A stretch of DNA of 64,000 nt. It comes from Dokdonia sp. Dokd-P16. Lineage in GTDB: Bacteria > Bacteroidota > Bacteroidia > Flavobacteriales > Flavobacteriaceae. The stretch covers positions 736,001 through 800,000 of the forward strand of contig NZ_CP029151.1 of assembly GCF_003095655.1 (NCBI RefSeq), written 5' to 3'. The translations under genes were made by a program, and so were the position numbers. Shown piece by piece: positions 34,857 to 44,522 of this stretch (its first letter is position 1; every line of letters begins with the position of its first letter). The notes below the pieces were generated by a model. It made no database searches. It saw nothing but the letters and a program-made list of their open reading frames with translations, and was not told the origin of the DNA.

Positions 34857-35369
34857 ATGAAATCATTAAACAACTTGTTATTTTTAATTATAACAGCTTT
34901 GAGTGTTCAGAGTTGTGGAATGTATTCATTAAGTGGTGTGTCTATAGATAAAGAAGAGACGTTTGAAGTTCGCTTTTTTCAAAATGAGGCTGCTATTGTT
35001 GAACCTGGAATCGATAGAGAATTTACAGAACAGCTAAGAGATATCATCCAGAACCAATCTCCGCTAGTGCTTACAAACAGCAACGCAGATGTTGTGTATG
35101 AAGGGGAGATAATAGAATACTACATTGCTCCACAAGCATCTACTTCAGAAAATCTAGCGGCACAAAACCGACTTACCATTACGGTGAACGTTCGTTTCTT
35201 TAATAATACTCGCGAGGATGGTGAATATGATTTTGAACGTAGGTTTTCATTTTTCTCAGATGTGCCTGGTGAAACACAATTAGTAGGAAGCGCACTAGAT
35301 ACTGCGCTAGACGAGATTTATGAGCGTATCACTCAAGATGTTTTTAATGCATCACTAGCTCGCTGGTAA
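34857..35369 (+). CDS. lptE: LptE-like LPS-assembly lipoprotein
   Basis: 170 residues. Lipobox VQSC at about 17-20 and GMYSLSGVSI directly after it, then FEVRFFQNEAAIVEPG, LTNSNADVVYEGEIIEYYIAP and NRLTITVNVRFFN, the pattern of the Bacteroidota LptE family. It would plug and assemble the LptD channel in the outer membrane. Its stop overlaps the next ATG by one base (TAATG), so the two are coupled. Confidence 0.85.
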   Translation: MKSLNNLLFLIITALSVQSCGMYSLSGVSIDKEETFEVRFFQNEAAIVEPGIDREFTEQLRDIIQNQSPLVLTNSNADVVYEGEIIEYYIAPQASTSENLAAQNRLTITVNVRFFNNTREDGEYDFERRFSFFSDVPGETQLVGSALDTALDEIYERITQDVFNASLARW

Positions 35370-36292
35370 TGAACACAGAACAATACACACAACTACTTGA
35401 ACATCCTGACCAGATAAATACTGAGCAGACAAGCGATTTGCGCACTATCATTGACGCATTTCCTTTCTTTCAAAGTGCTCATGCGCTATATCTAAAAGGA
35501 TTAAAAAATCAAGAGAGCTTTGCTTATAACAAAGCATTAAAGCGAACGGCTAGCCATACAGCAGATAGAGCTGTGCTTTTTGACTACATAACGTCAGAGC
35601 ACTTTTTACAGACAGCAGTAAGTATTCAAATAAAAGACCAAGAAAAACAACTACGATCTCTAGAAGTCACAGATGCACAAGATGTATCTATCTTAGTTGA
35701 GCAAGAAGAACAAGCAAAAGCATCGCAAATTCTTGATCCAGATTTATTTGTAGAGAAAAAAGACTCTATTATGACTAGAGCAAAGGCAGAGGATACGCTT
35801 CAAGTAGGCAAGCCACTACCTTTTACAAAATCTGAAGCGCATTCTTTTTCTGAGTGGTTACAGCTTTCTTCTTTTCAACCCATAGATCGCTCTTCAGAAT
35901 CTGATGATGAAGAAGTTCCTGCCACCACTTCAATCAAGGAAGTAGTAATTGACACAGAAATCGAAAGCACAAAAAAATCTGATAATGAGGAAACTACGAC
36001 TAAAGTTTCGCGAAAGCGAAAGCAACAAATTATAGATTCTTTTATAGAAACAAATCCAAAAATTGGAAATATAAAGTCAATACCAGCATATAAAAAGAAA
36101 ACAAAAAAAGAATTTTTATTTTCTTCTGACGCCTTGATGACAGAGACTTTAGCACGAGTTTATGTCGAACAAAAAAACTTTCCAAAAGCAAAACAAGCAT
36201 ACCGAATTTTAAGTTTGAAATATCCAGAAAAAAGTGGTTTCTTTGCAGACCAAATTCGAGCAGTAGAACAACTTGAAGAACAAAAAGATTAA
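35369..36292 (+). CDS. Soluble protein with a C-terminal TPR-like helix pair
   Basis: 307 residues. N-terminal helical part with LEHPDQINTEQTSDLRTIIDAFPFFQSAHALYLKGLK, then a long polar linker (100-225), then ALMTETLARVYVEQKNFPKAKQAYRILSLKYPEKSGFFADQIRAVE, matching a TPR unit. Proteins of this layout sit between lptE and secG in flavobacteria; role not known. The linker residues SRKRK are encoded by a partial palindrome copy (36003-36018). Its stop is 6 bases before secG. Confidence 0.7.
   Translation: MNTEQYTQLLEHPDQINTEQTSDLRTIIDAFPFFQSAHALYLKGLKNQESFAYNKALKRTASHTADRAVLFDYITSEHFLQTAVSIQIKDQEKQLRSLEVTDAQDVSILVEQEEQAKASQILDPDLFVEKKDSIMTRAKAEDTLQVGKPLPFTKSEAHSFSEWLQLSSFQPIDRSSESDDEEVPATTSIKEVVIDTEIESTKKSDNEETTTKVSRKRKQQIIDSFIETNPKIGNIKSIPAYKKKTKKEFLFSSDALMTETLARVYVEQKNFPKAKQAYRILSLKYPEKSGFFADQIRAVEQLEEQKD
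36003..36018. repeat. 16-bp palindrome, copy 8 (partial, 13/16)
   Basis: AAGTTTCGCGAAAGCG; the right half and centre are intact. It encodes Ser-Arg-Lys-Arg in a polar linker, a different frame from the AFAKA copies. Confidence 0.7.
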
Positions 36293-36298
36293 AATATT

Positions 36299-36640
36299 AT
36301 GAGTACTACGTTTTATATATTTTTAGGATTGATCATTATAGTAGCTTTCCTTCTTATTGTCGTTATTATGGTTCAAAACCCTAAAGGAGGCGGATTATCT
36401 TCTTCTTTTGGCGGTGGTGGAACACAGCAAATGGGTGGCGTTCAGAAAACAACAGATTTTCTTGACAAAGCAACATGGGCACTAGCGACTATCTTATTAG
36501 TACTTATCCTTGCTAGTAACCTAAGTATTTTTGACGGTACTATAAGAAGCGAGTCTCAAGTTTTTGATGCAGATGCTGTAGAACAAACTACTCCTGCTCC
36601 AGAGCCAGTAAGTCTTCCAGATAATGGAGGAGATCAATAG
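36299..36640 (+). CDS. secG: Preprotein translocase subunit SecG
   Basis: 113 residues with two membrane helices (5-25, IFLGLIIIVAFLLIVVIMVQ and about 55-75, WALATILLVLILASNLSIF). Between them lie the conserved NPKGGGLSSSFGGGG and the FLDKATW motif. It assists SecYE in protein export. A strong terminator follows. Confidence 0.93.
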   Translation: MSTTFYIFLGLIIIVAFLLIVVIMVQNPKGGGLSSSFGGGGTQQMGGVQKTTDFLDKATWALATILLVLILASNLSIFDGTIRSESQVFDADAVEQTTPAPEPVSLPDNGGDQ

Positions 36641-36662
36641 ACTCTCACAACATAACATATTA

Positions 36663-36692
36663 AAGAGCCAGCTATTTTAGCTGGCTCTTTTT
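36663..36692 (+). terminator. Terminator behind secG
   Basis: AGAGCCAGCTA pairs with TAGCTGGCTCT around TTT, followed by TTTTT. Marks the end of the miaB-secG run. Confidence 0.9.
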
Positions 36693-36804
36693 TGTTATGC
36701 AAATTTGTCAGTGCATGGTGAGTGGCATAATTTCTGTCTTTTACGCTCGCGTAACCAGTTAAGGGTTACAATAACAATTCAACTCAATAATTAAATCTAT
36801 AACA

Positions 36805-37080
36805 ATGGCAATTAAAATCAAACCATTAGCAGACCGCGTTGTAATCGAGCCTGTTGCGGCAGAAACTCAAACAGCATCTGGTTTATATATCCCAGATAGC
36901 GCACAAGAAAAACAACAAAAAGGTAAAGTAGTAGCTGTAGGATCTGGAACTAAAGATCACGAGATGACCGTAGCTGTAGGTGATACAGTTATATATGGAA
37001 AATACTCAGGTAGCGAACTCAAATTTGACGGAGTAGATTATATGATCATGAAAGAGGATGATATCCTTGCGATTGTATAA
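36805..37080 (+). CDS. groES: Co-chaperonin GroES
   Basis: 91 residues: [45 protein letters not shown], the mobile loop included, and [13 protein letters not shown] at the end. It caps GroEL. The gene is 101 bases before groEL. No CIRCE element (TTAGCACTC-N9-GAGTGCTAA) is found upstream, so HrcA-type control is not supported. Confidence 0.97.
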   Translation: MAIKIKPLADRVVIEPVAAETQTASGLYIPDSAQEKQQKGKVVAVGSGTKDHEMTVAVGDTVIYGKYSGSELKFDGVDYMIMKEDDILAIV

Positions 37081-37089
37081 TTAGGTATT

Positions 37090-37105
37090 CGCTTTCGCGA
37101 AAGCA
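37090..37105. repeat. 16-bp palindrome, copy 9 (15/16)
   Basis: CGCTTTCGCGAAAGCA, 9 bases behind the groES stop, within the groES-groEL gap. It may affect transcript stability between the two genes. Confidence 0.9.
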
Positions 37106-37169
37106 CACCAAGAGTAATTAAAATATTTTAAACACAGCGCTTAAAGCATACAGCTATAAGCCTTTGTAA

Positions 37170-38813
<1,644 letters not shown>

Positions 38814-38861
38814 GTTGCGGTGCGACAGACTCTAATTGAACTACCTATGGGTATGTTCAGT

Positions 38862-38893
38862 AAAAACCTCTGCTTTTCGGCAGAGGTTTTTTT
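38862..38893. terminator. Terminator behind groEL
   Basis: ACCTCTGC pairs with GCAGAGGT, flanked by AAAA and TTTTTTT; works on the plus strand for groEL and, with its A-run, probably on the minus strand for the metal-related cluster. Confidence 0.9.
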
Positions 38894-38906
38894 ATGGTTG
38901 ATGTTA

Positions 38907-38922
38907 CGCTTTCGCGAAAGCG
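38907..38922. repeat. 16-bp palindrome, copy 10 (exact)
   Basis: Two bases behind the stop of the small membrane protein (minus strand) and about 90 bases behind groEL. Extended to the 20-bp form TACGCTTTCGCGAAAGCGTA (38905-38924). Confidence 0.95.
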
Positions 38923-38924
38923 TA

Positions 38925-39128
38925 CTACTTCTTTTTAAAATATTGCCAGACAGAAACTGCAATCATCACTAGTAGTATTGGTAGAATAACAATCAAATCA
39001 TACCGAACCTCAACTCCATAGTCGAGATGCTCGTCAGTCAGGTATACTTGAATATTATACTCCCAAATAATATAGAACACTACTAACACAATGGTGCAAA
39101 TCTGGGCAGTGGTAAACTTCAATTTCAT
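38925..39128 (-). CDS. Small two-helix membrane protein (67 aa)
   Basis: Two hydrophobic helices (about 8-25 and 45-62) around a polar loop NIQVYLTDEHLDYGVEVRYD; basic end YFKKK. Its ATG overlaps the preceding gene's stop by 4 bases (ATGA), so it belongs to the HMA-MauE operon. No family recognised. Confidence 0.65.
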   Translation of the reverse strand: MKLKFTTAQICTIVLVVFYIIWEYNIQVYLTDEHLDYGVEVRYDLIVILPILLVMIAVSVWQYFKKK

Positions 39129-39898
39129 ATAAATCGTATAAGCATAATAATTGCCATTATAATCATAATAGCATTCTCGATAAAAGTTGCTTCAGTCATA
39201 GGTAGTTTTAAAGCCGTACCTAGACATGCGCATTGAATTTCCTTTTTACTCAACAGTGTTTTAGTCACACCCACCGTTGTAATACCAAGAATCACAATAG
39301 TAGCTATAAGTGCCATTTCTACTTGAACACGCATTAAAAACATAAGCCCTAGTACGGTTTCGATAAATGGATAAATCTTCCCATAAGCTGGTATCGTATG
39401 AGCCAGCGGATCGTACATAGAAAAGCTTGTTGAAAATCCTTTAAGATCTAGCATTTTAAAGAAGCTAAAGACAATATAAAAAAGCCCCATAAAATCTAGC
39501 ATACCAGACTGCCAGTTTGCTTCTTTATAATTGAGCAATACAGATGCGACAGTGATGTAAAACAATATTAAAAGCAACGGTTTGAGTTGCTGCAATTTTG
39601 ACTCTTCAACTACTTGCGTAGCTGACTCACTATTTACAAACACTCCAGAACTCTTCTCTTGCGTTTCACTAATCGCTTTCGAAACTTTCTTAGATGACAA
39701 GCTATATTTTTCTGGCAAAGCATCTTGCAGTGTCTTTATAGAAATGTGATCAACCATCGTGAGAATAGCTTCTTCATCTTCTAGAGATACAATTACATTT
39801 GCAACACCATCAATATCGCCTAGCTTTTTTTCTACACCTGCCCTGCAACCATTACACGTCATTCCTTTTACTGTATACGCTTGCTTTATCATAGTCAT
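39125..39898 (-). CDS. HMA domain fused to a MauE-type membrane domain
   Basis: 257 residues. Residues 1-70 form a heavy-metal-associated domain, but its motif is GMTCNGCRAGVEK (MxCxxC). A polar linker (70-110) follows, then four membrane helices (about 118-245) as in MauE/DoxX-like proteins, with LLSKKEIQCACLGTALKLP containing a CxC pair. Such a fusion suggests transfer of a metal ion or of reducing equivalents across the inner membrane. It overlaps the upstream and downstream genes, hence an operon. The substrate (copper, mercury or thiol electrons) is inference. Confidence 0.75.
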   Translation of the reverse strand: MTMIKQAYTVKGMTCNGCRAGVEKKLGDIDGVANVIVSLEDEEAILTMVDHISIKTLQDALPEKYSLSSKKVSKAISETQEKSSGVFVNSESATQVVEESKLQQLKPLLLILFYITVASVLLNYKEANWQSGMLDFMGLFYIVFSFFKMLDLKGFSTSFSMYDPLAHTIPAYGKIYPFIETVLGLMFLMRVQVEMALIATIVILGITTVGVTKTLLSKKEIQCACLGTALKLPMTEATFIENAIMIIMAIIMLIRFI

Positions 39899-40770
39899 TA
39901 GTGATTATGGTCATCATGATGTCCCTCCTCAAGAGGAGCTTCTACGAGCACTTCTTTTTGCTCATATACACTCAGTGACTTCCCTTTATAATTAGTTACA
40001 TATAATATCCCACCTACTAGCAACATATCTGTAGGTTTTAAAATAGCATCATTGATTTCTTGTTTGAAATTTCCTTCATGATCAAAAACCAACACTCTAT
40101 TATTTTCAAAGTCTGTAGAGAACACTTCTTTGTCTGAAACATAGATACCAGTGGCTGCGTTCATCTTTTGATCTTCACCTATAGTCATTAAGTGGTTTCC
40201 TTTTTTATCAAATTTTTGAATCCTATTATTATAAGCATCGGCTACCCAGATGGCATCATCTGTGATTTGCACATCTGTAGGATAGTAAAAATCTCCATCT
40301 GCCTTACCTTCTTTCCCAAATGAAGACCAAGTCACACCATCTTCGGTATATAAAATACGGTTGTTATAAAAATCTGCGATAGCTAGTGCGTTACCTCTAG
40401 CATCTATTCCTGCAGGCGCATCTAGACTATCTGTTATTACGATAGGTTTTTTTGTGGTTCCTAACACAGACAACACCTCATCATTACCATATTGCGGAAT
40501 GTACAACACACCAGCATCTGCTGCAATATGCATTGGTCTATCTAATGAATCTATAGATTGTTGTATATCTCCATTTAGATTTACTTGAACAACCCTATTA
40601 TGATCTCCATCGCTTAGCCACAGACCGTTTTGATCTTGTGCAATCCCGATAGGGTTGATACCCTCTAGGTTAATAGTCTTAGTATGTACCCAATTGATTT
40701 GAGTTTTTGGCTCCTCTTTGCAACTATACAAAGACAAAGCGGTAAGTAGTATAAAATATAAATTTTTCAT
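39898..40770 (-). CDS. NHL-type beta-propeller lipoprotein with His-rich tail
   Basis: 290 residues. Lipobox LYSC at about 14-17, then repeated blades such as GIAQDQNGLWLSDGDHNRVVQVN, GIDARGNALAIADFYNNRILY, DVQITDDAIWVADAYNNRIQKFD and GIYVSDKEVFSTDFENNRVLVFD. The end EEGHHDDHNH may bind a metal ion. The stop overlaps the start of the HMA-MauE gene by one base. It is probably a periplasmic or outer-membrane partner in metal handling; no enzyme motif is seen. Confidence 0.75.
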   Translation of the reverse strand: MKNLYFILLTALSLYSCKEEPKTQINWVHTKTINLEGINPIGIAQDQNGLWLSDGDHNRVVQVNLNGDIQQSIDSLDRPMHIAADAGVLYIPQYGNDEVLSVLGTTKKPIVITDSLDAPAGIDARGNALAIADFYNNRILYTEDGVTWSSFGKEGKADGDFYYPTDVQITDDAIWVADAYNNRIQKFDKKGNHLMTIGEDQKMNAATGIYVSDKEVFSTDFENNRVLVFDHEGNFKQEINDAILKPTDMLLVGGILYVTNYKGKSLSVYEQKEVLVEAPLEEGHHDDHNH

Positions 40771-40786
40771 AGTAATTGTTTGTTTA

Positions 40787-40835
40787 AAAAAAAGAGAGGC
40801 AGCAGCATGTGTATTACATAACTACCTCTCTCGTC
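40787..40835 (-). terminator. Terminator behind the double-HMA gene
   Basis: On the minus strand GAGAGGTAG... pairs with ...CTGCCTCTC and is followed by TTTTTTTT. It is a long stem with some mismatches, 22 bases behind the stop at 40858, and splits the cluster into two transcription units or attenuates it. Confidence 0.55.
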
Positions 40836-40857
40836 TTTACCTTAGGGGTGAAAGACA

Positions 40858-41484
40858 CTATTGTACTAAACGCTCATATTTACAACAAGCCGGAAGATCA
40901 TCGTAAGCGCCTGTTGTTGCTTTATGAGCCTTTGTATCATGACCAGCCTTAGCGATTTCTTTTTGTATAGCATCTGTTGTAGTCTGGCTATTATCAAAAC
41001 TCACTTCTAACATTTGATTGTTTTGATTCCAAGCGGCATCTGTTACTCCTTCTATACCATTTGTAACTTTTAAAATACGTGCTTCACACATCCCGCACTT
41101 CCCTGCTACAAGCATTTTTTGAGTCTTGACAACACTCTCTGCTGTAAGCATCGTGGTATTAGTTTCAGAAAGTTCCACTTTACCGCTAGCTCTAATGATT
41201 TTTGAAGTTATAGGTGTATATCCAGCCTTTTCTACCTGTTTTACAACAGCATCCATCGTAAGTGCTTTTTCTGCAGGATACTCAAAACTAAAGTCGCCTG
41301 TTTCAATATCGATAGCTACTTTCTTTATTCCTTTAAATTCCTTGAATTTTTTCTCTAATCCGTAAGCACAGAATGGACAACCTAGGCCATCTACCTGCAC
41401 TTCAAATTGATCCATTTCCTTTTGCGCTTGCACACCCATTGTGGTAAACAAAGCTATTACTAGTATTGATATTATTGTTTTCAT
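40858..41484 (-). CDS. Secreted protein with two HMA-like domains
   Basis: 208 residues with signal peptide MKTIISILVIALFTTMGVQAQ. Domain 1 (about 26-95) has LGCPFCAYGLEKKFKEFKGI (CxxC), domain 2 (about 122-190) has VAGKCGMCEARILKVTNGIEGV (CxxC), both of ferredoxin-like HMA layout. A further CC pair occurs near the end (DLPACCKYE). It could bind Cu(I) in the periplasm and hand it to the next component. Downstream are the beta-propeller and HMA-MauE genes. Confidence 0.8.
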   Translation of the reverse strand: MKTIISILVIALFTTMGVQAQKEMDQFEVQVDGLGCPFCAYGLEKKFKEFKGIKKVAIDIETGDFSFEYPAEKALTMDAVVKQVEKAGYTPITSKIIRASGKVELSETNTTMLTAESVVKTQKMLVAGKCGMCEARILKVTNGIEGVTDAAWNQNNQMLEVSFDNSQTTTDAIQKEIAKAGHDTKAHKATTGAYDDLPACCKYERLVQ

Positions 41485-41523
41485 AGTATTTGATTTAATT
41501 CTCTCTGTGAGATACTGTTATTA

Positions 41524-42294
41524 TTAAAGTATAAAACGTGTTCCTAGGTATATAGAATATATCCTCTCTATTGCCTCAGGAACGTTTTGGCTAAGCGGTA
41601 CTTGAACCCCTGCTTCCCATGTCCATTGCTTTCTTGCATATTGAATTCCTTGAGCATATAGCAATTCAAATTGATCACGCTCTAAAAACCACTCGCTAGA
41701 ATATTCAAAATATAAATTGAGTTGATTAACAGGATACGTAGGTTTAAGCAATGGCAATCCAAATCCTAATTTATAAACCAACTTATCAAGAGATCCATCT
41801 GGCACCCAGTTATACCCCACTTCATTAGAAACACCATATTTGAGCGATTCATAACCTGCTACCACACCGTAATACCCTGAGTATTTACCGGTACTTATAC
41901 CCTCAATATCGAGAGCTTCTCCGGTAGGTAAGGTCTGTAATGTTTTGGCAACCATTCGGAAGGTTTTACCCGTTCCATCTTTTCTATAAAACTGATACTT
42001 ACCTATAATGTTGATGTCACCTAATGTACTTCCGCTTCCGCGAAAATCGTCATAATCATAAGTTACGTAAGGTAGATGGACTGCTACGAGCGTGTTTGAT
42101 GTAGGTAAATAATGCAGCATAAGAGGTACGCGAGTTGCTGTCCCGTCTTCTGAGACACGTATTTCGGTAAGTGTTTTTGCTATAAAACTTCCGCCACCTA
42201 ACATAATAGGTTTATCTGCGGTAAGTGGTGGTCCTTGTGAGTGCGCTTTCGCGAAAGCGAATGTCACCAATAAGACTATAAAAATTTTTTTCAT
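41524..42294 (-). CDS. Outer-membrane protein, phenol-degradation MetA-like type
   Basis: I chose MKKIFIVLLVTFAFAKAHSQ (start 42294) over an ATG seven codons upstream. About 256 residues of alternating strands: MLHYLPTSNTLVAVHLPYVTYDYDDF, LGDINIIGKYQFY, GYYGVVAGYESLKYGVSNEVGYNW, and a closing LGTRFIL. It resembles the MetA-pathway/transporter barrels common near metal genes. The signal-peptide end AFAKA is encoded by a palindrome copy (42244-42259), just as in the TolC gene. Confidence 0.7.
   Translation of the reverse strand: MKKIFIVLLVTFAFAKAHSQGPPLTADKPIMLGGGSFIAKTLTEIRVSEDGTATRVPLMLHYLPTSNTLVAVHLPYVTYDYDDFRGSGSTLGDINIIGKYQFYRKDGTGKTFRMVAKTLQTLPTGEALDIEGISTGKYSGYYGVVAGYESLKYGVSNEVGYNWVPDGSLDKLVYKLGFGLPLLKPTYPVNQLNLYFEYSSEWFLERDQFELLYAQGIQYARKQWTWEAGVQVPLSQNVPEAIERIYSIYLGTRFIL
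42244..42259. repeat. 16-bp palindrome, copy 11 (exact, inside a signal peptide)
   Basis: Reads Ala-Phe-Ala-Lys-Ala on the coding (minus) strand, directly before the predicted signal-peptidase site. Confidence 0.95.
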
Positions 42295-42448
42295 TGTGAT
42301 TCTCGTTATACCCAAAGATTGGGTAATTAGTAATAAAAGTGTAGTTACAAAAAGAGCAACTAGCTTATATTTCTATGGCATAAAAAACCATAGTGGAATC
42401 CCAAATGCGCAATGATATTGCACGAAGAGATACCTGTGTATACAGGTA

Positions 42449-42865
42449 TTAAATTAGGTATTGATTGTAAGCAACTTGATAATCTGTAATTATCAAGGGA
42501 GGAGGGTGACTTATAACTGATGCAGAATACTTATCTGCTTCTACAAAGAGATATGTATAGCTATAGGTGAAGGCTTTTAAAAATACAAGTTGATCTGTAG
42601 TAAATTGATCGAGCTGCATTTTGAGCTCATCTTGACCTTCAAAAACGGTTTGCTCATTCTTGCAGCATCCCATTTTTTTGTAAGTGTCTTTGCCATACTT
42701 AGCGTCTAAGGATTGCATCATCTCACAAGGAGCAGCTTCACCAAAAATCGCAACATCAATTAAATGATCTCCACAATAGTGCTTATCTACACTAAAAGAC
42801 ATCGTAGATCCTAGCACTAAAAGCGCTAAAAATAAAGATGTTATTTTATGGAAACCGTTTTTCAT
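42449..42865 (-). CDS. HYC_CC_PP family protein (138 aa)
   Basis: It carries all three name-giving motifs in order: KHYCG (about 28-32), MGCCKNE (about 65-71) and SHPPPL near residues 118-123. Signal-anchor MKNGFHKITSLFLALLVLGSTMSFS. An additional Cys lies in APCEMM. The family is known only from Bacteroidota and its function is not established; Cys and His content suggest metal binding. It stands in the HMA-rich cluster. Confidence 0.88.
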   Translation of the reverse strand: MKNGFHKITSLFLALLVLGSTMSFSVDKHYCGDHLIDVAIFGEAAPCEMMQSLDAKYGKDTYKKMGCCKNEQTVFEGQDELKMQLDQFTTDQLVFLKAFTYSYTYLFVEADKYSASVISHPPPLIITDYQVAYNQYLI

Positions 42866-42881
42866 TAATGCAAAAATAAAT

Positions 42882-42917
42882 AAAAGCCAAATAACAATGA
42901 TGTTACTTGGCTTTTTA
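42882..42917 (-). terminator. Terminator behind the Met/His-rich barrel gene
   Basis: AAAAGCCAA...TAAC pairs with GTTA...TTGGCTTTT around a short loop; the minus strand goes on with a T/A-rich tract. It lies about 55 bases behind the stop at 42970. Confidence 0.65.
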
Positions 42918-42969
42918 ATAACAATTACTGTGCCTATATAATCACATTATGATTAGAGAGGCGCAGTGA

Positions 42970-44001
42970 TTATAATGAGTATTGTAGTCCAACTGTCACA
43001 GTCTCCTTGCGCTTGAGTTGTACTCCATTTACATCTTGTAAGAGAGGTGTAGCTACTTCAACACCTAAACGTACATTCTTTAATGCTCCTTTATAAGCAT
43101 AAAGATTAAACCCTAATCCCCCATCTATATAAGTGCCACCAGAGTTTCTAGTATCTGCAGTGATTACCATAAGCGGATTCAAATCTGGATTTGCGCCATC
43201 TATTTCTGAAACTACACTTCCTTTTACACGTGCAGAAAAACTAATCCAATCTGCCGTTTTATAAGCAATCCAGTTATCAAGGCTATATACATTGCCCAAT
43301 CTATAATCGCGATCATTAGTCCCAGTACGGATTACTCCATTTACTTTATTTCCACCAGAGAATCTATCTGTTTGCCACAAATACGTTGCCCCAAGAAGAG
43401 CATCTACGGTGCCGCTTCCTATCTGCATAGGATAAGGTAGTATTACTTCATTACCATTAGATGCAGGAGTAACATCCATTTCATCTATACTTCCTGTAGG
43501 TAATGACACCCCTACTTTACCGTGTAACTGCTGTCTGTTCTTATTGAAAACAGTATATAAGGCCGATAATTTGAGATCTGTGATTCCGCTAGATGCTGTG
43601 CTAAATGTTCCTCCCATGGCTGTAAGGTGTTCCATATCCATAGATGTATATCCCAGCATCGCTGCAAGTGTAACTTTATCTGACACAGCATACATACCTC
43701 CTAGCATATGCATGTTCATAGGCATATCTGTAGGTGTAACCATATATTCTCCTCCATTAGGAAGTAATACACTATCAAAACTTACATCATCATTACCTCT
43801 TTTAAGATCATCCATTTGCATATTCATATATCTATATGAAAACATGAATTCTCCTTTTTTGTGAGTATGGTCACCCATAACAGATACAGGAGCATGCCCA
43901 TCTGGACGATTACTTGACCATGATTGTGATAACTCTTGCTCTTGTGCGTATGTACTAGTAGCAACTACTGCGGCGAGTAGTGCTATATATAATTTTCTCA
44001 T
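42970..44001 (-). CDS. Outer-membrane barrel protein rich in Met and His
   Basis: 343 residues, signal peptide MRKLYIALLAAVVATSTYAQ. Just after it comes GHAPVSVMGDHTHKKGEFMFSYRYMNMQMDDL, then MVTPTDMPMNMHMLGGMYAVSDKVTLAAMLGYTSMDMEHL, with clusters of Met/His that suit Cu(I)/Cu(II) binding. The rest is a beta-barrel closing with VTVGLQYSL. It may be a metal-responsive or metal-transporting porin. No enzymatic motif. Confidence 0.72.
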   Translation of the reverse strand: MRKLYIALLAAVVATSTYAQEQELSQSWSSNRPDGHAPVSVMGDHTHKKGEFMFSYRYMNMQMDDLKRGNDDVSFDSVLLPNGGEYMVTPTDMPMNMHMLGGMYAVSDKVTLAAMLGYTSMDMEHLTAMGGTFSTASSGITDLKLSALYTVFNKNRQQLHGKVGVSLPTGSIDEMDVTPASNGNEVILPYPMQIGSGTVDALLGATYLWQTDRFSGGNKVNGVIRTGTNDRDYRLGNVYSLDNWIAYKTADWISFSARVKGSVVSEIDGANPDLNPLMVITADTRNSGGTYIDGGLGFNLYAYKGALKNVRLGVEVATPLLQDVNGVQLKRKETVTVGLQYSL

Positions 44002-44107
44002 TTATTGAATTTTAAATATTGTGTATAGTGAAGTGAACGTACTCTTTTGAGTACGCTCATAAACTGCGAGACTAGCGATATTAAAAGACTAGTATCTCTT
44101 TATAAAT

Positions 44108-44488
44108 TCAATAAGCTTTGGGTGCTGGATCTATACGCTCTTGGAAGGTTTTAATACTTCCCAAATGATTTGGAAAATTCTCCTTAGCATAAGCTATTGA
44201 GGTAGATGATATATCTACCTGATCTTGATTTTGATAAAATAATGGATAAAAAACCTCTACAATCTGTAATTGCTGTCCTTGAGAAAAATCCTCTTGGTCT
44301 GCATCTAAAGTGAGCTGCTTAGAAAGAAAACACTTACCATTACACTGCAAGGCAGGCTTGTCTGTGTTAACACAATACGTTTCTATTATATAATCTATAT
44401 TAAGCTCGTAATACATTACGTACCCCACGTTTATGGCAGGACGTAGTGCAAAGAAAAAGAATATGACAAGCGCAAAAGTAGATCTCAA
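44108..44488 (-). CDS. Small membrane-anchored protein with a CNGKCFL motif (126 aa)
   Basis: Hydrophobic start (3-25, STFALVIFFFFALRPAINVGYVMYY), then YCVNTDKPALQCNGKCFLSKQL with three Cys including CxxxC. Similar small proteins are common in flavobacterial metal clusters but have no assigned role; it could bind a metal ion on the periplasmic side. Same strand as its neighbours, 34 bases behind the DUF3347 gene. Confidence 0.65.
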   Translation of the reverse strand: MRSTFALVIFFFFALRPAINVGYVMYYELNIDYIIETYCVNTDKPALQCNGKCFLSKQLTLDADQEDFSQGQQLQIVEVFYPLFYQNQDQVDISSTSIAYAKENFPNHLGSIKTFQERIDPAPKAY

Positions 44489-44522
44489 CGAAGAAGGCTC
44501 TCTGTTACTAATAAATTAATGT

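Noticed and set aside
36741..36765. TTACGCTCGCGTAA-like inverted repeat upstream of groES as a CIRCE or a palindrome copy
   Set aside because: It lacks the TTAGCACTC/GAGTGCTAA arms of CIRCE and matches the 16-bp element only in the outer bases.
42037..42058. CGCTTCCGCGAAAATCG in the barrel gene as a further palindrome copy
   Set aside because: The resemblance is in part of one arm only and the symmetry is broken; may be chance.
42420..42450. ATACCTGT/ACAGGTAT hairpin as a terminator
   Set aside because: No T-run on either strand and no clear gene to end; left as an unexplained stem-loop.
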